64,000 bases of DNA, from contig NC_015663.1 of assembly GCF_000215745.1 (NCBI RefSeq), positions 2,542,001-2,606,000 of the forward strand, written 5' to 3'. Source of the stretch: Klebsiella aerogenes KCTC 2190. GTDB taxonomy: Bacteria; Pseudomonadota; Gammaproteobacteria; Enterobacterales; Enterobacteriaceae. A program made the position numbers and the translations under genes. Shown piece by piece: positions 1-9,742 of the stretch. Each line of letters opens with the position of its first letter. Position 1 is the stretch's first letter. The notes beneath the pieces are model-generated. The model had not been told where the DNA came from and did not search any database. It worked only from the letters and a program-made list of their open reading frames with translations.

Positions 1-118
1 GCTGAGACAAGGCGGCAAACGAAGCGATGGAAGGAGCATACTGAAGTATGTGACTGACATTCGCGAGAGCAGCCAACGCAGTATGAGCGCAAAAGACACA
101 GGACGAGCACAAAGAATT
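1..118 (+). other. 23S-5S rRNA internal transcribed spacer (distal part)
   Basis: This is the stretch immediately before the 5S gene. The known 3' end of enteric 23S rRNA is not visible, so the spacer runs past the left edge. It contains a small hairpin at 37-50 (CATAC, loop TGAA, GTATG). No open frame is credible. It should be part of the rRNA primary transcript and removed during maturation. Confidence 0.6.
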
Positions 119-238
119 TGCCTGGCGGCAATAGCGCGGTGGTCCCACCTGACCCCATGCCGAACTCAGAAGTGAAACGCCGTAGCGCCGATGGTAGTGT
201 GGGGTCTCCCCATGTGAGAGTAGGGAACTGCCAGGCAT
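119..238 (+). rRNA. rrfH: 5S ribosomal RNA
   Basis: The 120-nt sequence starts TGCCTGGCGG and ends CTGCCAGGCAT, so its two ends pair as helix I of 5S rRNA. It is nearly identical to E. coli 5S as I recall it, with differences near positions 130 and 215. It is followed by tRNA-Asp and dkgB, the arrangement of E. coli rrnH, so this is the distal end of that operon. Confidence 0.97.
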
Positions 239-292
239 CAAATTTGCAGTAAAACCGGGGCATTAAACCGGTAGATGTAGAAAAAATTCGGT

Positions 293-369
293 GGAGCGGT
301 AGTTCAGTCGGTTAGAATACCTGCCTGTCACGCAGGGGGTCGCGGGTTCGAGTCCCGTCCGTTCCGCCA
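293..369 (+). tRNA. aspU: tRNA-Asp (anticodon GTC)
   Basis: The 77-nt cloverleaf starts GGAGCGGTAG. It has the anticodon loop CCTGTCACG with anticodon GTC, the T-arm GGGTTCGAGTCCC and an encoded CCA at 367-369. It lies 54 nt after the 5S gene and is probably cotranscribed with the rRNA operon. An identical copy lies at 9743-9819. Confidence 0.98.
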
Positions 370-375
370 CTTATT

Positions 376-410
376 AAAAGCCCTGAGCATTTGCTCAGGG
401 CTTTTTTGTT
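376..410 (+). terminator. Rho-independent terminator of the rrn-aspU transcript
   Basis: A GC-rich stem, AAGCCCTGAGCA paired with TGCTCAGGGCTT, is followed by a run of T residues. It sits 7 nt after the tRNA, where an rrnH-type operon would end. Confidence 0.9.
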
Positions 411-536
411 TTCTCCATTCCAATTATTGCTAAATCAGCAAAAATCCTCTGCATTTATCGATCTTTTTCCCAACCCAACCTTCACCCATAATGGCCTCAG
501 TTAAGCGAAACGAATAATTAACGAGGAACATCAATC

Positions 537-1340
537 ATGACAATCCCTGCATTTGGTCTTGGCACTTTCCGTCTGCAAGACGACGTAGTCATCAACTCTG
601 TAAAAATGGCGCTGGAGCTGGGCTATCGTACTATCGATACCGCACAGATCTATGAAAACGAAGCCGCTGTTGGCCAGGCTATCGCGGAAAGCGGCGTGCC
701 GCGTGATGAACTGTTCATCACCACCAAAATCTGGATCGAAAACCTGAGTAAAGACAAGCTGATCGCCAGCCTGAAAGAGAGCCTGCAGAAGCTGCGCACC
801 GATTATGTTGATCTGACGCTGATTCACTGGCCGTCGCCGAACGATGCGGTTGCTGTTGAAGAGTTTATGGCTGCGCTGATGGAAGCGAAGAAGCTGGGTC
901 TGACCCGACAGATCGGTATCTCTAACTTCACTATTCCACTGATGGAACGTGCGATCGCTGCCGTTGGCGCTGAAAATATCGCGACCAACCAGGTTGAACT
1001 GTCTCCGTACCTGCAGAACCGTAAAGTGGTCGATTGGGCGCGTGAACACGGTATCCATATCACCTCTTACATGACGCTGGCCTACGGTAAGGCGCTGAAA
1101 GATGAAGTGATTGCCCGTATCGCGGCGAAACATAATGCGACCCCGGCACAGGTTATTCTGGCGTGGGCGATGGGAGAAGGTTATGCGGTTATTCCATCTT
1201 CCACCAAGCGTGAAAATCTGGCGAGCAACCTGAAAGCGCTGGATCTGAAGCTGGATGATGAAGATCGTAAAGCGATTACCGCGCTGGATTGCAACGACCG
1301 TCTGGTAAGCCCGGAAGGTCTGGCGCCGAAGTGGGATTAA
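537..1340 (+). CDS. dkgB: 2,5-diketo-D-gluconate reductase B / methylglyoxal reductase (AKR)
   Basis: This is a cytoplasmic NADPH-dependent aldo-keto reductase of 267 residues, the length of E. coli DkgB. Family members reduce 2,5-diketo-D-gluconate, methylglyoxal and other aldehydes. The catalytic tetrad is visible as Asp34, Tyr39, Lys64 and His97 (in LIHWP). The C-terminal IPSSTKREN segment is the usual cofactor-phosphate loop. The start has a purine-rich site (GAGGAA) about 10 nt upstream. It is the first gene after rrnH, as in E. coli, and ends at a hairpin shared with the convergent yafC. Confidence 0.95.
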   Translation: MTIPAFGLGTFRLQDDVVINSVKMALELGYRTIDTAQIYENEAAVGQAIAESGVPRDELFITTKIWIENLSKDKLIASLKESLQKLRTDYVDLTLIHWPSPNDAVAVEEFMAALMEAKKLGLTRQIGISNFTIPLMERAIAAVGAENIATNQVELSPYLQNRKVVDWAREHGIHITSYMTLAYGKALKDEVIARIAAKHNATPAQVILAWAMGEGYAVIPSSTKRENLASNLKALDLKLDDEDRKAITALDCNDRLVSPEGLAPKWD

Positions 1341-1349
1341 TCCACCGAT

Positions 1350-1378
1350 TCCGGCAGGCGGTTGACGCCGCTGCCGGA
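1350..1378. terminator. Hairpin between convergent dkgB and yafC
   Basis: TCCGGCAG at 1350-1357 pairs with CTGCCGGA at 1371-1378 around a partly paired centre. It lies between two convergent stop codons. The following T tract is weak, so it may be a bidirectional terminator or a REP-like element. Confidence 0.55.
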
Positions 1379-1388
1379 CGATAGTTTC

Positions 1389-2291
1389 TTACAGCTCCTT
1401 CGGGAGCTGTTTGACGTGCTCACTCAGAAAGTCAATAAATGCCCTGATACGCGTGCTGACGGCTCTGTCGCTGTAATACACCGCACTGAAAGGCATCTCC
1501 ACCGGCAAGCGCTTGTCGGCAAGTAGCTCCACAAACTCCCCGCTGTCAATCTCTTTATCCACCATATAATCCGATAGACAGGCAATACCATTGCCGCCAA
1601 GACAGAGCTGTTTTAGCGTTTCGCCACTGTTAGAGGTAATTTCGCAACCGACTTCCAGTAATTGGCCATCGCTGGCGGCAATAGGCCAGGTATTTAACGA
1701 GACAGGCTCGGTGAACCCCAGGCAGAGATGATCCGCAAGATCTTCCGCATTCACCGGCGTGCCGTAGCGGGCGATATAATCAGGCGAGGCGATGATCTTG
1801 CGATAGCTGGTGAACAGCGGGCGGGCGCGCAGGCTGGAATCGGTTAGGGTACCCACGCGGATCGCGACGTCGACTTTACGTTCTATAAGATTAATGAAGG
1901 TTTCCGAGGAGACCAGCGAGAGCGTCATTTCTGGATAACGTTCGCGAAACGGTTTTACCAGCGGCATTAAAAAATGCAGCATCACCGGGGTGGCGGCATC
2001 AACGCGAAGCAATCCGCGAGGGGTGGTGCGCGTCTCCAGAAGCTCGTTCTCAGCAGCCGCCATCTCCTGCAACACCACCTGCATGCGGCGGAAATAACGC
2101 TCGCCTTCTTCTGTCAGGCTCAGCTGGCGCGTGGTCCGGTTTAACAAACTAACGCCTAGCTTTGATTCCAGCTTTTTGACTGCCCGGCTGACGGCAGAGT
2201 TTGCCTGCCCGAGCTGCTCGGCCGCCCGGCTAAAACTGCCGCTTTCCACTACGGCGACGAAGATAGCGATCTCTTCTGACGTGGCTCTCAT
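1389..2291 (-). CDS. yafC: LysR-family transcriptional regulator YafC
   Basis: The protein has 300 residues with the LysR layout: an N-terminal winged helix-turn-helix (about 1-65, with [20 protein letters not shown] as the recognition region), a linker helix, and a periplasmic-binding-protein-like effector domain from about residue 90. Gene order and sequence match E. coli YafC, whose effector is not well defined. It is divergent from the MFS gene at 2396, with 104 bp between the starts, so it may regulate that transporter. The last codons lie in a perfect CAGCTCC/GGAGCTG hairpin. Confidence 0.88.
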   Translation of the reverse strand: MRATSEEIAIFVAVVESGSFSRAAEQLGQANSAVSRAVKKLESKLGVSLLNRTTRQLSLTEEGERYFRRMQVVLQEMAAAENELLETRTTPRGLLRVDAATPVMLHFLMPLVKPFRERYPEMTLSLVSSETFINLIERKVDVAIRVGTLTDSSLRARPLFTSYRKIIASPDYIARYGTPVNAEDLADHLCLGFTEPVSLNTWPIAASDGQLLEVGCEITSNSGETLKQLCLGGNGIACLSDYMVDKEIDSGEFVELLADKRLPVEMPFSAVYYSDRAVSTRIRAFIDFLSEHVKQLPKEL

Positions 2292-2395
2292 TGTTGCACC
2301 TATAGCAAAATTCTATTGAGATTTTGATTGTTTTTGTTATTTAAACATCCCTTCATACTACGTGTCATCTTAATCCTGATGCTACGGAGTAAATT

Positions 2396-3586
2396 ATGCC
2401 ACTGGCGCTACTTGCATTAACCATCGGTGCCTTTGCTATTGGCACTACCGAATTTGTGATCGTCGGCCTGGTACCGACCATCGCCGAACAACTGGCTATC
2501 TCGCTGCCGTCTGCGGGCCTGCTGGTTTCCATCTATGCGCTAGGCGTGGCGATTGGTGCCCCGGTGCTGACCGCGTTAACCGGGCGTATGCCGCGTAAAC
2601 AGCTCCTGCTGGCGTTAATGGTGTTGTTTACCGCCGGTAACCTGCTAGCGTGGCAGGCTCCGGGTTATGGCACTTTGATTATGGCCCGCCTGCTGACCGG
2701 CCTGGCGCATGGCGTATTCTTTTCTATCGGCTCGACGATTGCCACCAGCCTGGTGCCAAAAGAGAAAGCCGCCTCGGCCATTGCTATCATGTTCGGCGGC
2801 CTGACGGTCGCGCTGGTAACCGGGGTGCCTTTCGGGACGTTCATCGGTCAGCATTTTGGCTGGCGGGAAACGTTCCTCGCGGTATCGATTCTGGGCGTCA
2901 TTGCGCTTATCAGCAGCCTGATCCTGGTGCCGAATAATATTCCGGGCCGCGCCGGCACCAGCCTGCGCGATCAGATGAAAGTCTTGACCCATCCGCGCCT
3001 GTTGATGATCTACGCGATTACCGCGCTGGGCTATGGCGGCGTGTTTACCGCATTTACTTTCCTCGCGCCGATGATGCAGGAGCTGGCTGGCTTTAGCCCG
3101 TCTGCGGTCAGTTGGATCCTACTGGGTTACGGTATCTCTGTCGCTATCGGTAACGTGTGGGGCGGTAAGCTCGCCGATAAACATGGCGCTGTCGCCGCGT
3201 TGAAATTTATCTTCGCTGCGTTGGTGGTGCTGTTGCTGGTCTTCCAGTTCACGGCCAATCTGCACTACGCCGCTCTGGCAACGATACTGGTGATGGGCAT
3301 TTTCGCCTTCGGCAACGTTCCGGGTCTGCAGGTCTATGTGGTGCAAAAGGCTGAACAATACACGCCGGGCGCCGTTGATGTCGCCTCTGGTTTGAACATC
3401 GCTGCCTTCAATATTGGTATTGCCCTCGGTTCGGTCATCGGTGGACAGACGGTCGAGCTGTACGGTCTGGCGCAGACGCCGTGGATTGGCGCGCTGATTG
3501 TGCTGGTTGCTTTGCTACTGGTCGTACTGAGCGGTCGTTTAGATAAATCTCCACGCCGTTCGGCAGCCGTTTCTCTCGAAGGATAA
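2396..3586 (+). CDS. MFS transporter, DHA1 / YdhP-AraJ type
   Basis: This 396-residue integral membrane protein has about 12 predicted transmembrane segments. It carries the DHA1 antiporter signature near residues 12-20 (GTTEFVIVGL) and a motif-A-like loop GRMPRK between TM2 and TM3. The family exports drugs or sugars by proton antiport. The substrate cannot be read from the sequence; the closest remembered relatives are YdhP-like. GGAG lies 8 nt before the ATG. The gene stands between yafC and yafD, which adjoin in E. coli, and is divergent from yafC. Confidence 0.85.
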   Translation: MPLALLALTIGAFAIGTTEFVIVGLVPTIAEQLAISLPSAGLLVSIYALGVAIGAPVLTALTGRMPRKQLLLALMVLFTAGNLLAWQAPGYGTLIMARLLTGLAHGVFFSIGSTIATSLVPKEKAASAIAIMFGGLTVALVTGVPFGTFIGQHFGWRETFLAVSILGVIALISSLILVPNNIPGRAGTSLRDQMKVLTHPRLLMIYAITALGYGGVFTAFTFLAPMMQELAGFSPSAVSWILLGYGISVAIGNVWGGKLADKHGAVAALKFIFAALVVLLLVFQFTANLHYAALATILVMGIFAFGNVPGLQVYVVQKAEQYTPGAVDVASGLNIAAFNIGIALGSVIGGQTVELYGLAQTPWIGALIVLVALLLVVLSGRLDKSPRRSAAVSLEG

Positions 3587-3639
3587 GGCTTTCTCGCAAA
3601 TTGCATTGAAAGTGTATGGGAAAATCCCTATAACAGAAG

Positions 3640-3664
3640 AACCAGCCGCAGTCGGGCTGGTTTC
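3640..3664 (+). terminator. Possible terminator after the MFS gene
   Basis: ACCAGCC at 3641-3647 pairs with GGCTGGT at 3655-3661, followed by TTCCTGTT. The U tract is imperfect. It lies 54 nt after the transporter stop and before yafD. Confidence 0.45.
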
Positions 3665-3680
3665 CTGTTATCGAGGTTGA

Positions 3681-4487
3681 ATGCCCAAATTGCGAAAGAA
3701 TACCTATGCCATGCGCTATGTCGCCGGACAACCCGCGGAGAGAATCTTGCCTCCGGGGGCGTTTGCGGGCGTCAGTCCGGTTTATCCCGCCGGCGCGCCA
3801 TTAAGCAGCGATGAGAAAATTCGCGTGCTGGTGTGGAATATCTTTAAGCAGCAGCGTGCAGAATGGCAGTCAGTGCTCAAAAATTTCGGCAAAGACGCGC
3901 ATCTGGTCCTGTTGCAGGAGGCGCAAACCACCCCAGAACTGGTCAGGTTCGCGACTTCAAACTATCTGGCCGCCGATCAGGTGCCGGCGCTGGTATTGCC
4001 GCAGCATCCTTCCGGCGTGATGACGCTGGCCTCCGCTCACCCCATCTATTGCTGTCCCTTGCGCGAGCGCGAACCTATTTTACGTTTGCCTAAATCGGCG
4101 TTAGTGACCGTTTATCCGCTGCCCGATGCACGGCTGTTAATGGTGGTGAATATCCATGCGGTTAATTTTAGTCTTGGCGTCGATGTCTATAGTAAACAGC
4201 TGCTGCCAATTGGCGATCAGATTGCCCATCACAGCGGGCCGGTAATCATGGCTGGTGATTTCAACGCCTGGAGCCGCCCGCGGATGAACGCGCTGTACCG
4301 CTTTGCGCGTGAGATGTCGTTACGCGAAGTTCGTTTCTCTGACGATCAGCGCCGCCGCGCGTTTGGTCGCCCGCTCGATTTTGTGTTCTACCGCGGCTTA
4401 AGCGTGCACGATGCCTCCGTGCTGGTGACCCGCGCCTCCGATCACAACCCGCTACTAGTCGAATTCAGTCCCGGCAAGCCTGATTAA
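3681..4487 (+). CDS. yafD: Endonuclease/exonuclease/phosphatase-family protein YafD
   Basis: This 268-residue protein belongs to the EEP fold (DNase I-like, UPF0294). The metal and active-site segments are visible: VWNIFKQQ near residue 52, LLQEAQ with the catalytic Glu near residue 77, [10 protein letters not shown] near 190, and DFVFYR and SDHNPLL near the end. A Mg-dependent phosphodiesterase activity is expected, but the physiological substrate is not established. CGAGG lies just before the ATG. The adjacent order yafD-yafE-mltD is that of E. coli. Confidence 0.88.
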   Translation: MPKLRKNTYAMRYVAGQPAERILPPGAFAGVSPVYPAGAPLSSDEKIRVLVWNIFKQQRAEWQSVLKNFGKDAHLVLLQEAQTTPELVRFATSNYLAADQVPALVLPQHPSGVMTLASAHPIYCCPLREREPILRLPKSALVTVYPLPDARLLMVVNIHAVNFSLGVDVYSKQLLPIGDQIAHHSGPVIMAGDFNAWSRPRMNALYRFAREMSLREVRFSDDQRRRAFGRPLDFVFYRGLSVHDASVLVTRASDHNPLLVEFSPGKPD

Positions 4488-4573
4488 TTAAGGTATGTCA
4501 GGCCTGCCATCGGGCAGGTCTGCGTTCAGCACGATGCTGCCCTTTATTACTCAAACCACCGAAGGACAACACA

Positions 4574-5344
4574 ATGACAACACGCTCTCATCATGACAAC
4601 GTCGAAAAGCAGTTTGGCTCACAGGCAAGCGCCTATCTGACCAGCGCCGTACACGCCTCCGGGCGCGATCTGCAGCGTCTGGCGGAACGGCTGGCGGATT
4701 TCCCGCAGGCAACGTTGCTGGATATGGGATGCGGGGCAGGGCACGCCAGTTTTACCGCCGCAGGCCAGGTAGCGCAGGTTACCGCGTATGATTTATCGAG
4801 CCAGATGCTGGAGGTTGTCGCTCAGGCGGCAAAAGACAAAGGCTTTACCAACATCGTCACTCAGCAGGGATATGCTGAAATGCTGCCGTTTGCCGACGCC
4901 AGTTTTGATGTGGTGATTAGCCGCTACTCCGCTCACCATTGGCATGATGTCGGCCAGGCGCTGCGCGAGGTGAAACGCGTGTTGAAGCCGGGCGGGGTGA
5001 TGATCATCATGGACGTAATGTCTCCGGGGCATCCGGTACGTGATGTCTGGCTGCAAACCGTGGAAGCGCTGCGCGATACCTCGCACGTGCGTAATTACTC
5101 CAGCGGCGAGTGGCTGGCGCTGGCCAACGACGCAGGCCTGGCGATCAATCATTTATTGACCGATCGTCTGCCGCTGGAGTTTAGCTCCTGGGTCGCGCGG
5201 ATGCGCACGCCTGAAGCGCTGGCGGAGGCGATTCGCTTATATCAGCAGAGCGCATCGGCGGAGGTTAAAGCCTACTTCGAATTACAGCAGGATGGATCGT
5301 TTACCAGTGATACCATCATGTTTGAAGCGCATAAAGCAGTGTAA
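4574..5344 (+). CDS. yafE: SAM-dependent methyltransferase YafE
   Basis: This 256-residue class I methyltransferase carries the SAM-binding motif I LLDMGCGAG near residues 48-56 and the acidic post-I residue in AYDLS. The segment RVLKPGG near residue 137 is typical of the UbiE/type 11 group. E. coli K-12 carries a shorter form of this protein, so the N-terminal segment here is probably the ancestral full length. The substrate is unknown. AAGGA lies 8-9 nt before the ATG. Confidence 0.85.
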   Translation: MTTRSHHDNVEKQFGSQASAYLTSAVHASGRDLQRLAERLADFPQATLLDMGCGAGHASFTAAGQVAQVTAYDLSSQMLEVVAQAAKDKGFTNIVTQQGYAEMLPFADASFDVVISRYSAHHWHDVGQALREVKRVLKPGGVMIIMDVMSPGHPVRDVWLQTVEALRDTSHVRNYSSGEWLALANDAGLAINHLLTDRLPLEFSSWVARMRTPEALAEAIRLYQQSASAEVKAYFELQQDGSFTSDTIMFEAHKAV

Positions 5345-5354
5345 CGCTGGCAAT

Positions 5355-5388
5355 AAAAAAGGCACCGGGGAATCGGTGCCTTTCTCGT
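5355..5388. terminator. Bidirectional terminator between yafE and mltD
   Basis: AAAAAAGGCACCG pairs with CGGTGCCTTTCT around GGGAAT. There is an A tract on one side and a T tract on the other, between the convergent ends of yafE and mltD. Confidence 0.85.
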
Positions 5389-5398
5389 TATTCTGAAA

Positions 5399-6766
5399 TC
5401 AGGATTCAGGTCTGTCGTTGTTCTTCACAAACAGCGTTAGCTGATCCCCTGGCTTCAGGTTATCGGTATCGCTGTTCCAGCGCATAACGTCGCGGATATT
5501 GACGCCGTGGCGTTTTGCGATGCTCGATAGCGAGTCGCCCTTACGAACACGATAGGTGATGCTATCGCTGTTGTTCGCCAGACGTTGCGCGCTGCTGCCT
5601 GCGCCGACAACCAGATTCTGCCCGACTTTCAGCCCTGAACCGCGCAGGTTGTTCCACTGCTGCAGATCCCGGGTGGTGACGCCGAGACGCGAAGCAATTC
5701 CGGAAATCGTATCGCCAGAACGTACCTTGTAGCTATGGCTGGTCAGCGGCGTATTGTCAGCAAGCTGCGTCGGCTGTACGGCGGCAATGTCGCCAGAGGC
5801 CAGAGACTCACGCAGTTGAGCTGCGTGTTTCTGAGGCACCATAACGTACTTTGGCCCGCTAACGCCAAGCGTTGACCCCTTTACGCCGGCGTTGAAGGTT
5901 TTCAGCTTGCTGACCGGCATTCCTGCCATGTCCGCGAGCTGAGAAATCTCAACCGGACTATCGAGGCGAACGCGCGCCAGCGCACGGCTTTCATCAGCCG
6001 TTGGTAGCTTCACGCCGTAACGCTTGCTGTTTTTGAGAATATCGCTCAAAGCCAGCATTTTTGGCACGTAGACCTTGGTTTCACGCGGCAGCGAGAGCGA
6101 CCAAAAATCGGTGGGTTTACCACGCGAACGGTTCGCCTTCACGGCCTTCATTACTCGGCCTTCGCCGCTGTTATATGCCGCGACGGTCAGTAACCAGTCG
6201 CCGTCGAACATTTTGTTCAGACGTTGCATCATGTCCAGCGCCGCGGTAGTAGACGCGACGACATCACGACGCGCATCGTAACTGCGGGTCTGTTTTAAAC
6301 CATAATTGCGCCCTGTGCTCGGAATGATCTGCCAAATGCCTGCGGCATTGGCGCCAGACGTTGCGTGTGGGTCAAAAGCGCTCTCCACTATGGGTAGTAA
6401 TACCAGTTCCATTGGCATGTTACGTTTCTTAACTTGCCCGGCTATCCAGTACATATACGGTTCAGCCCGTAAAGTTACATCGTGGAGATAGCTCTTATTA
6501 CGTAAGTACTTCTGTTTCTGTTCGCGAATCCGGGGGTTTTCCGGAATTCCCATCTTTAGCTCGTCGCTTATGGAAGTCCACAGATCCTGGTCTTGCGCGT
6601 AGAGGGTTCCATCATCTAACCATCGCGCCTGACTTGTGAACTTGCCTGCTTCCCCTTGACCAGCTGCAGAAAGGCTCTGTGCTCGCTGTTCTACGGTGCC
6701 GTCGTGCTTCGACGCCTGGCACCCTACCAGCAGGACAGAGGCGAGTAATATCGCTCGTGCCTTCAT
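5399..6766 (-). CDS. mltD: Membrane-bound lytic murein transglycosylase D
   Basis: This 455-residue outer-membrane lipoprotein cleaves peptidoglycan glycan strands to 1,6-anhydromuropeptides. The lipobox is LLVGC with lipidated Cys16, and the next residue is Gln, which favours outer-membrane sorting. The SLT domain spans about 100-220, with catalytic Glu128 in LLPIVESAF followed by the SGANAAGIWQ motif. Two LysM peptidoglycan-binding repeats lie near 345-390 and 405-450 (each YxVRxGDxxxxIA). It lies 71 nt downstream of gloB on the same strand, as in E. coli. Confidence 0.95.
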   Translation of the reverse strand: MKARAILLASVLLVGCQASKHDGTVEQRAQSLSAAGQGEAGKFTSQARWLDDGTLYAQDQDLWTSISDELKMGIPENPRIREQKQKYLRNKSYLHDVTLRAEPYMYWIAGQVKKRNMPMELVLLPIVESAFDPHATSGANAAGIWQIIPSTGRNYGLKQTRSYDARRDVVASTTAALDMMQRLNKMFDGDWLLTVAAYNSGEGRVMKAVKANRSRGKPTDFWSLSLPRETKVYVPKMLALSDILKNSKRYGVKLPTADESRALARVRLDSPVEISQLADMAGMPVSKLKTFNAGVKGSTLGVSGPKYVMVPQKHAAQLRESLASGDIAAVQPTQLADNTPLTSHSYKVRSGDTISGIASRLGVTTRDLQQWNNLRGSGLKVGQNLVVGAGSSAQRLANNSDSITYRVRKGDSLSSIAKRHGVNIRDVMRWNSDTDNLKPGDQLTLFVKNNDRPES

Positions 6767-6837
6767 GTGTGTGTCAATAGTTGCTTAAAAGACGAGCAAG
6801 GATAACGGTGAAGGCCGAGGATGACAAGCGTTAAATC

Positions 6838-7593
6838 TCAGAAGTCATCTTTCTTTGACCTTAACCATGCAAATCTTTGCGCTGAGTGTTGCAAATTTGT
6901 TTCTTTGGATATTTCTTTAATTAAATCATTGTCATCCGTACGTAAAAATAAATTTATACGGCGTTCATTTTTCAGAGTAACGGGTAGTGTCTTTTGGTTT
7001 TTTGCGCGTAACTCCTTAACTTTATGGTAGTAATCCTTTATATCCATATCATCTGGCAGGATACTCAATGCAAACTTCATGTTTGCTAAAGTGTACTCAT
7101 GTGCGCAACAAATTAGGGTGTCAGCGGGAAGGGCATTTATTTTCATAAATGATTGATACATTTGATCTGCTGTACCTTCGAACAGCCTGCCGCAGCCGCC
7201 GGAAAACATTGTATCGCCACAAAATAGATAAGGTTTGCTGTAGAAACAGATATGTCCTAATGTGTGACCTGGCGTGGCGAAAATAGAAAATTCGTGACCC
7301 AAAAGAGTAATGCTATCGCCATCAGATACAATATCCGTGCTTCCCTTATCCTGGGTTTCTGCCGGCCCGTAAACCACAAGTTGCGGAAATTTTTGCCGCA
7401 GTTCTTTCACGCCGCCAACATGATCATGGTGGTGGTGGGTTAACAAAATCGCTTCTGGCTGCCAGTTGTTTTCTTCAATGGCCGCGAGCACCGGCGCGGC
7501 TTCACCGGGATCGACTATCACACAACGACGGCTATCGTCGCTAACAACCCAGATGTAGTTGTCCTGAAATGCAGGAATACTGATAAGATTCAT
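6838..7593 (-). CDS. gloB: Hydroxyacylglutathione hydrolase (glyoxalase II)
   Basis: This cytoplasmic enzyme hydrolyses S-D-lactoylglutathione to D-lactate and glutathione, the second step of methylglyoxal detoxification. The 251-residue protein has the metallo-beta-lactamase motif THHHHDH, giving ligands His53, His55, Asp57 and His58, plus His110, bridging Asp127 and His165. The C-terminal glutathione-binding segment [12 protein letters not shown] is present. The part of the gene encoding roughly residues 110-251 is markedly AT-rich (about 38% GC over 6841-7260), unlike its neighbours. It is divergent from yafS. Confidence 0.95.
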   Translation of the reverse strand: MNLISIPAFQDNYIWVVSDDSRRCVIVDPGEAAPVLAAIEENNWQPEAILLTHHHHDHVGGVKELRQKFPQLVVYGPAETQDKGSTDIVSDGDSITLLGHEFSIFATPGHTLGHICFYSKPYLFCGDTMFSGGCGRLFEGTADQMYQSFMKINALPADTLICCAHEYTLANMKFALSILPDDMDIKDYYHKVKELRAKNQKTLPVTLKNERRINLFLRTDDNDLIKEISKETNLQHSAQRFAWLRSKKDDF

Positions 7594-7626
7594 AAATTAC
7601 CTCTCAAAGCGTTGCGGAAGGTTGCG

Positions 7627-8349
7627 ATGAAGCCGGCAAGGATACCTCATACAATTACAGCTCCAGAGCATTGGTCCAGTATGCCGTGGGGTGAATACTA
7701 TCGCGAGTCGCTGGAACGGCATATGAAACCGTGGCTGGCTAAATTATATGGCTTTCATCTACTTAAGATTGGCAATCTGAGCGCGGAAATCAATACCGAA
7801 GCCTGCGCGATCTCCCATCAGGTGAACGTTTCGCTGGGGGGAAGTCCGATCCAGGTCAAAGCCGACCCGCTGTCTCTTCCTTTCGCCGCCAAATCGGTGG
7901 ATGCCTGTTTACTGGCGCATACTTTGCCATGGTGCAGCGATCCGCACCGGCTGTTGCGCGAAGCTGACCGCGTGCTGATTGACGATGGCTGGATGATTTT
8001 GACTGCTTTTAACCCGCTGAGCCTGATTGGATTGCGCAAAGTGACGCCGGTTCTGCGAAAAACTATCCCCTATAACAGCCGGATGTTTACCATGACTCGA
8101 CAGCTTGACTGGCTGGCGCTGCTCAATTTTGAGGTGCTGCACTACGGTCGCTATCAGGTGCTGCCCTGGTCGAAGCAGGGGGGAAAAATGCTAAGTACTC
8201 ATCTGCCTGCTTTGGGATGTTTGCAAATGATCGTCGCGCGGAAAAGAACCATTCCGCTGACGCTAAATCCGATGAAGTCCGGGAAGGCGAAGACGCAGCT
8301 GCGTCCGGCCGTTGGCGCCACCAGGCAGTGGCGCGACGGGGGAAATTAG
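7627..8349 (+). CDS. yafS: SAM-dependent methyltransferase-like protein YafS
   Basis: This 240-residue protein resembles type 11 methyltransferases and matches E. coli YafS in length and place. The start at 7627 was chosen over an in-frame TTG at 7612 because GGAAGG lies 5-6 nt before the ATG and the resulting length fits. The SAM site is not canonical: motif I is replaced by [10 protein letters not shown], while [17 protein letters not shown] and the post-II segment are recognisable. The substrate is unknown. Its stop overlaps the rnhA stop by 4 nt in convergent orientation. Confidence 0.82.
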   Translation: MKPARIPHTITAPEHWSSMPWGEYYRESLERHMKPWLAKLYGFHLLKIGNLSAEINTEACAISHQVNVSLGGSPIQVKADPLSLPFAAKSVDACLLAHTLPWCSDPHRLLREADRVLIDDGWMILTAFNPLSLIGLRKVTPVLRKTIPYNSRMFTMTRQLDWLALLNFEVLHYGRYQVLPWSKQGGKMLSTHLPALGCLQMIVARKRTIPLTLNPMKSGKAKTQLRPAVGATRQWRDGGN

Positions 8350-8813
8350 CTTTCCGGCTGGTAGCCGACGTCGTCCAGCGTGGGGTTAGACGCAGCGGCG
8401 CGCGCAAGTTCGTCGCAGCGTTCGTTTTCCGGGTGTCCGGCATGGCCTTTGACCCATTCCCATTTAATCTGATGCTGGCCGAGAGCGGCATCAAGGCGTT
8501 TCCACAGATCGACATTTTTAACCGGCTTTTTGTCCGCCGTTTTCCAGCCGCGTTTCTTCCAGTTATGGATCCACTGGGTTATCCCCTGGCGGACGTACTG
8601 GCTATCGGTACTTAGCACCACTTCGCAGTGCTCTTTAAGCGCTTCGAGAGCGACGATGGCAGCCATCAGTTCCATGCGGTTGTTAGTCGTCAGGCGGTAG
8701 CCCGCGCTGTAGGTTTTTTCATGCTGGCGATAGCGCATAATAGCGCCGTAGCCGCCAGGCCCAGGATTCCCCAGGCAAGAACCATCGGTGAAAATTTCTA
8801 CCTGTTTGAGCAT
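8346..8813 (-). CDS. rnhA: Ribonuclease HI
   Basis: This 155-residue enzyme degrades the RNA strand of RNA-DNA hybrids in the cytoplasm, including R-loops and primer remnants. The catalytic carboxylates are Asp10 (IFTDGS), Glu48 (NRMELMAA), Asp70 (STDSQY) and Asp134 (ERCDELA). The basic handle [14 protein letters not shown] is present. The ATG at 8813 gives the E. coli length; the longer frame to 8924 would run into dnaQ. It is divergent from dnaQ with only 64 bp between starts, so the promoters overlap. Confidence 0.96.
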   Translation of the reverse strand: MLKQVEIFTDGSCLGNPGPGGYGAIMRYRQHEKTYSAGYRLTTNNRMELMAAIVALEALKEHCEVVLSTDSQYVRQGITQWIHNWKKRGWKTADKKPVKNVDLWKRLDAALGQHQIKWEWVKGHAGHPENERCDELARAAASNPTLDDVGYQPES

Positions 8814-8877
8814 CTCTGGTAGACTTCCTGTAATTGAAATCGATATGTAAACGACAAGTCTGACATAAATGACCGCT

Positions 8878-9609
8878 ATGAGCACTGCAATTACACGACA
8901 GATTGTTCTCGATACCGAAACCACCGGTATGAACCAGATCGGCGCCCACTATGAAGGGCATAAGATCATCGAGATCGGCGCCGTAGAGGTGATCAACCGT
9001 CGCCTCACCGGTAATAACTTCCATGTTTACCTGAAGCCCGACCGGCTGGTGGACCCTGAAGCCTTCGGCGTTCACGGTATTGCCGATGAATTCCTCATGG
9101 ATAAGCCGACATTTGCCGACGTTGCCGATGAGTTCATGGAGTATATCCGCGGCGCGGAACTGGTCATCCATAACGCATCGTTCGATATCGGCTTTATGGA
9201 TTATGAATTCAAAAAGCTGAACCGCGGCATTGAGAAAACGGAAACCTTTTGTAAGGTCACCGATAGCCTGGCGCTGGCGCGTAAGATGTTCCCCGGCAAG
9301 CGTAACAGCCTCGATGCGCTCTGTTCACGTTATGAAATAGACAACAGCAAGCGTACGCTGCACGGCGCGTTGCTCGATGCCCAGATTCTGGCTGACGTCT
9401 ATCTGATGATGACCGGTGGGCAGACCAGCATGGCGTTTTCGATGGAAGGAGAAGGCCAACAGCAGGCCGGCGATATTGGAATACAGCGCGTTGTCCGCGC
9501 CGCCAGTAAATTACGCGTGGTTTATGCCTCTGATAGCGAGCTGGCGGACCATGAATCGCGTCTCGACCTGGTGCAAAAGAAGGGCGGAAGCTGCCTGTGG
9601 CGCGCCTGA
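8878..9609 (+). CDS. dnaQ: DNA polymerase III epsilon subunit, 3'-5' proofreading exonuclease
   Basis: This 243-residue DEDDh exonuclease proofreads for the replicative polymerase. The active-site residues are Asp12 and Glu14 (LDTETTG), Asp103 (NASFDIGF), His162 and Asp167 (LHGALLDAQ). The C-terminal tail from about residue 185 contains the clamp-binding QTSMAF segment and the polymerase-alpha-binding end. The start at 8878 matches the E. coli protein; an in-frame ATG three codons upstream (8869) is possible. Confidence 0.96.
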   Translation: MSTAITRQIVLDTETTGMNQIGAHYEGHKIIEIGAVEVINRRLTGNNFHVYLKPDRLVDPEAFGVHGIADEFLMDKPTFADVADEFMEYIRGAELVIHNASFDIGFMDYEFKKLNRGIEKTETFCKVTDSLALARKMFPGKRNSLDALCSRYEIDNSKRTLHGALLDAQILADVYLMMTGGQTSMAFSMEGEGQQQAGDIGIQRVVRAASKLRVVYASDSELADHESRLDLVQKKGGSCLWRA

Positions 9610-9684
9610 TTGCCGCTAATATGCGCTAAAAATAGGCGGGTGGGCTAATTTTGCAGCAAACGATTCAAAAGTGAAGAAAAAGCG

Positions 9685-9713
9685 TTGACGACGATGTAGG
9701 GAAACCGTAATAT
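9685..9713 (+). promoter_or_regulatory. Sigma-70 promoter of aspV
   Basis: TTGACG at 9685-9690 and TAATAT at 9708-9713 are separated by 17 bp and followed by a C/G-rich discriminator. This is the pattern of a strong, stringently controlled tRNA promoter. It lies 30 bp before the tRNA. Confidence 0.8.
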
Positions 9714-9742
9714 TCGCCTCGTTCCCAACGGAACAACAACGC

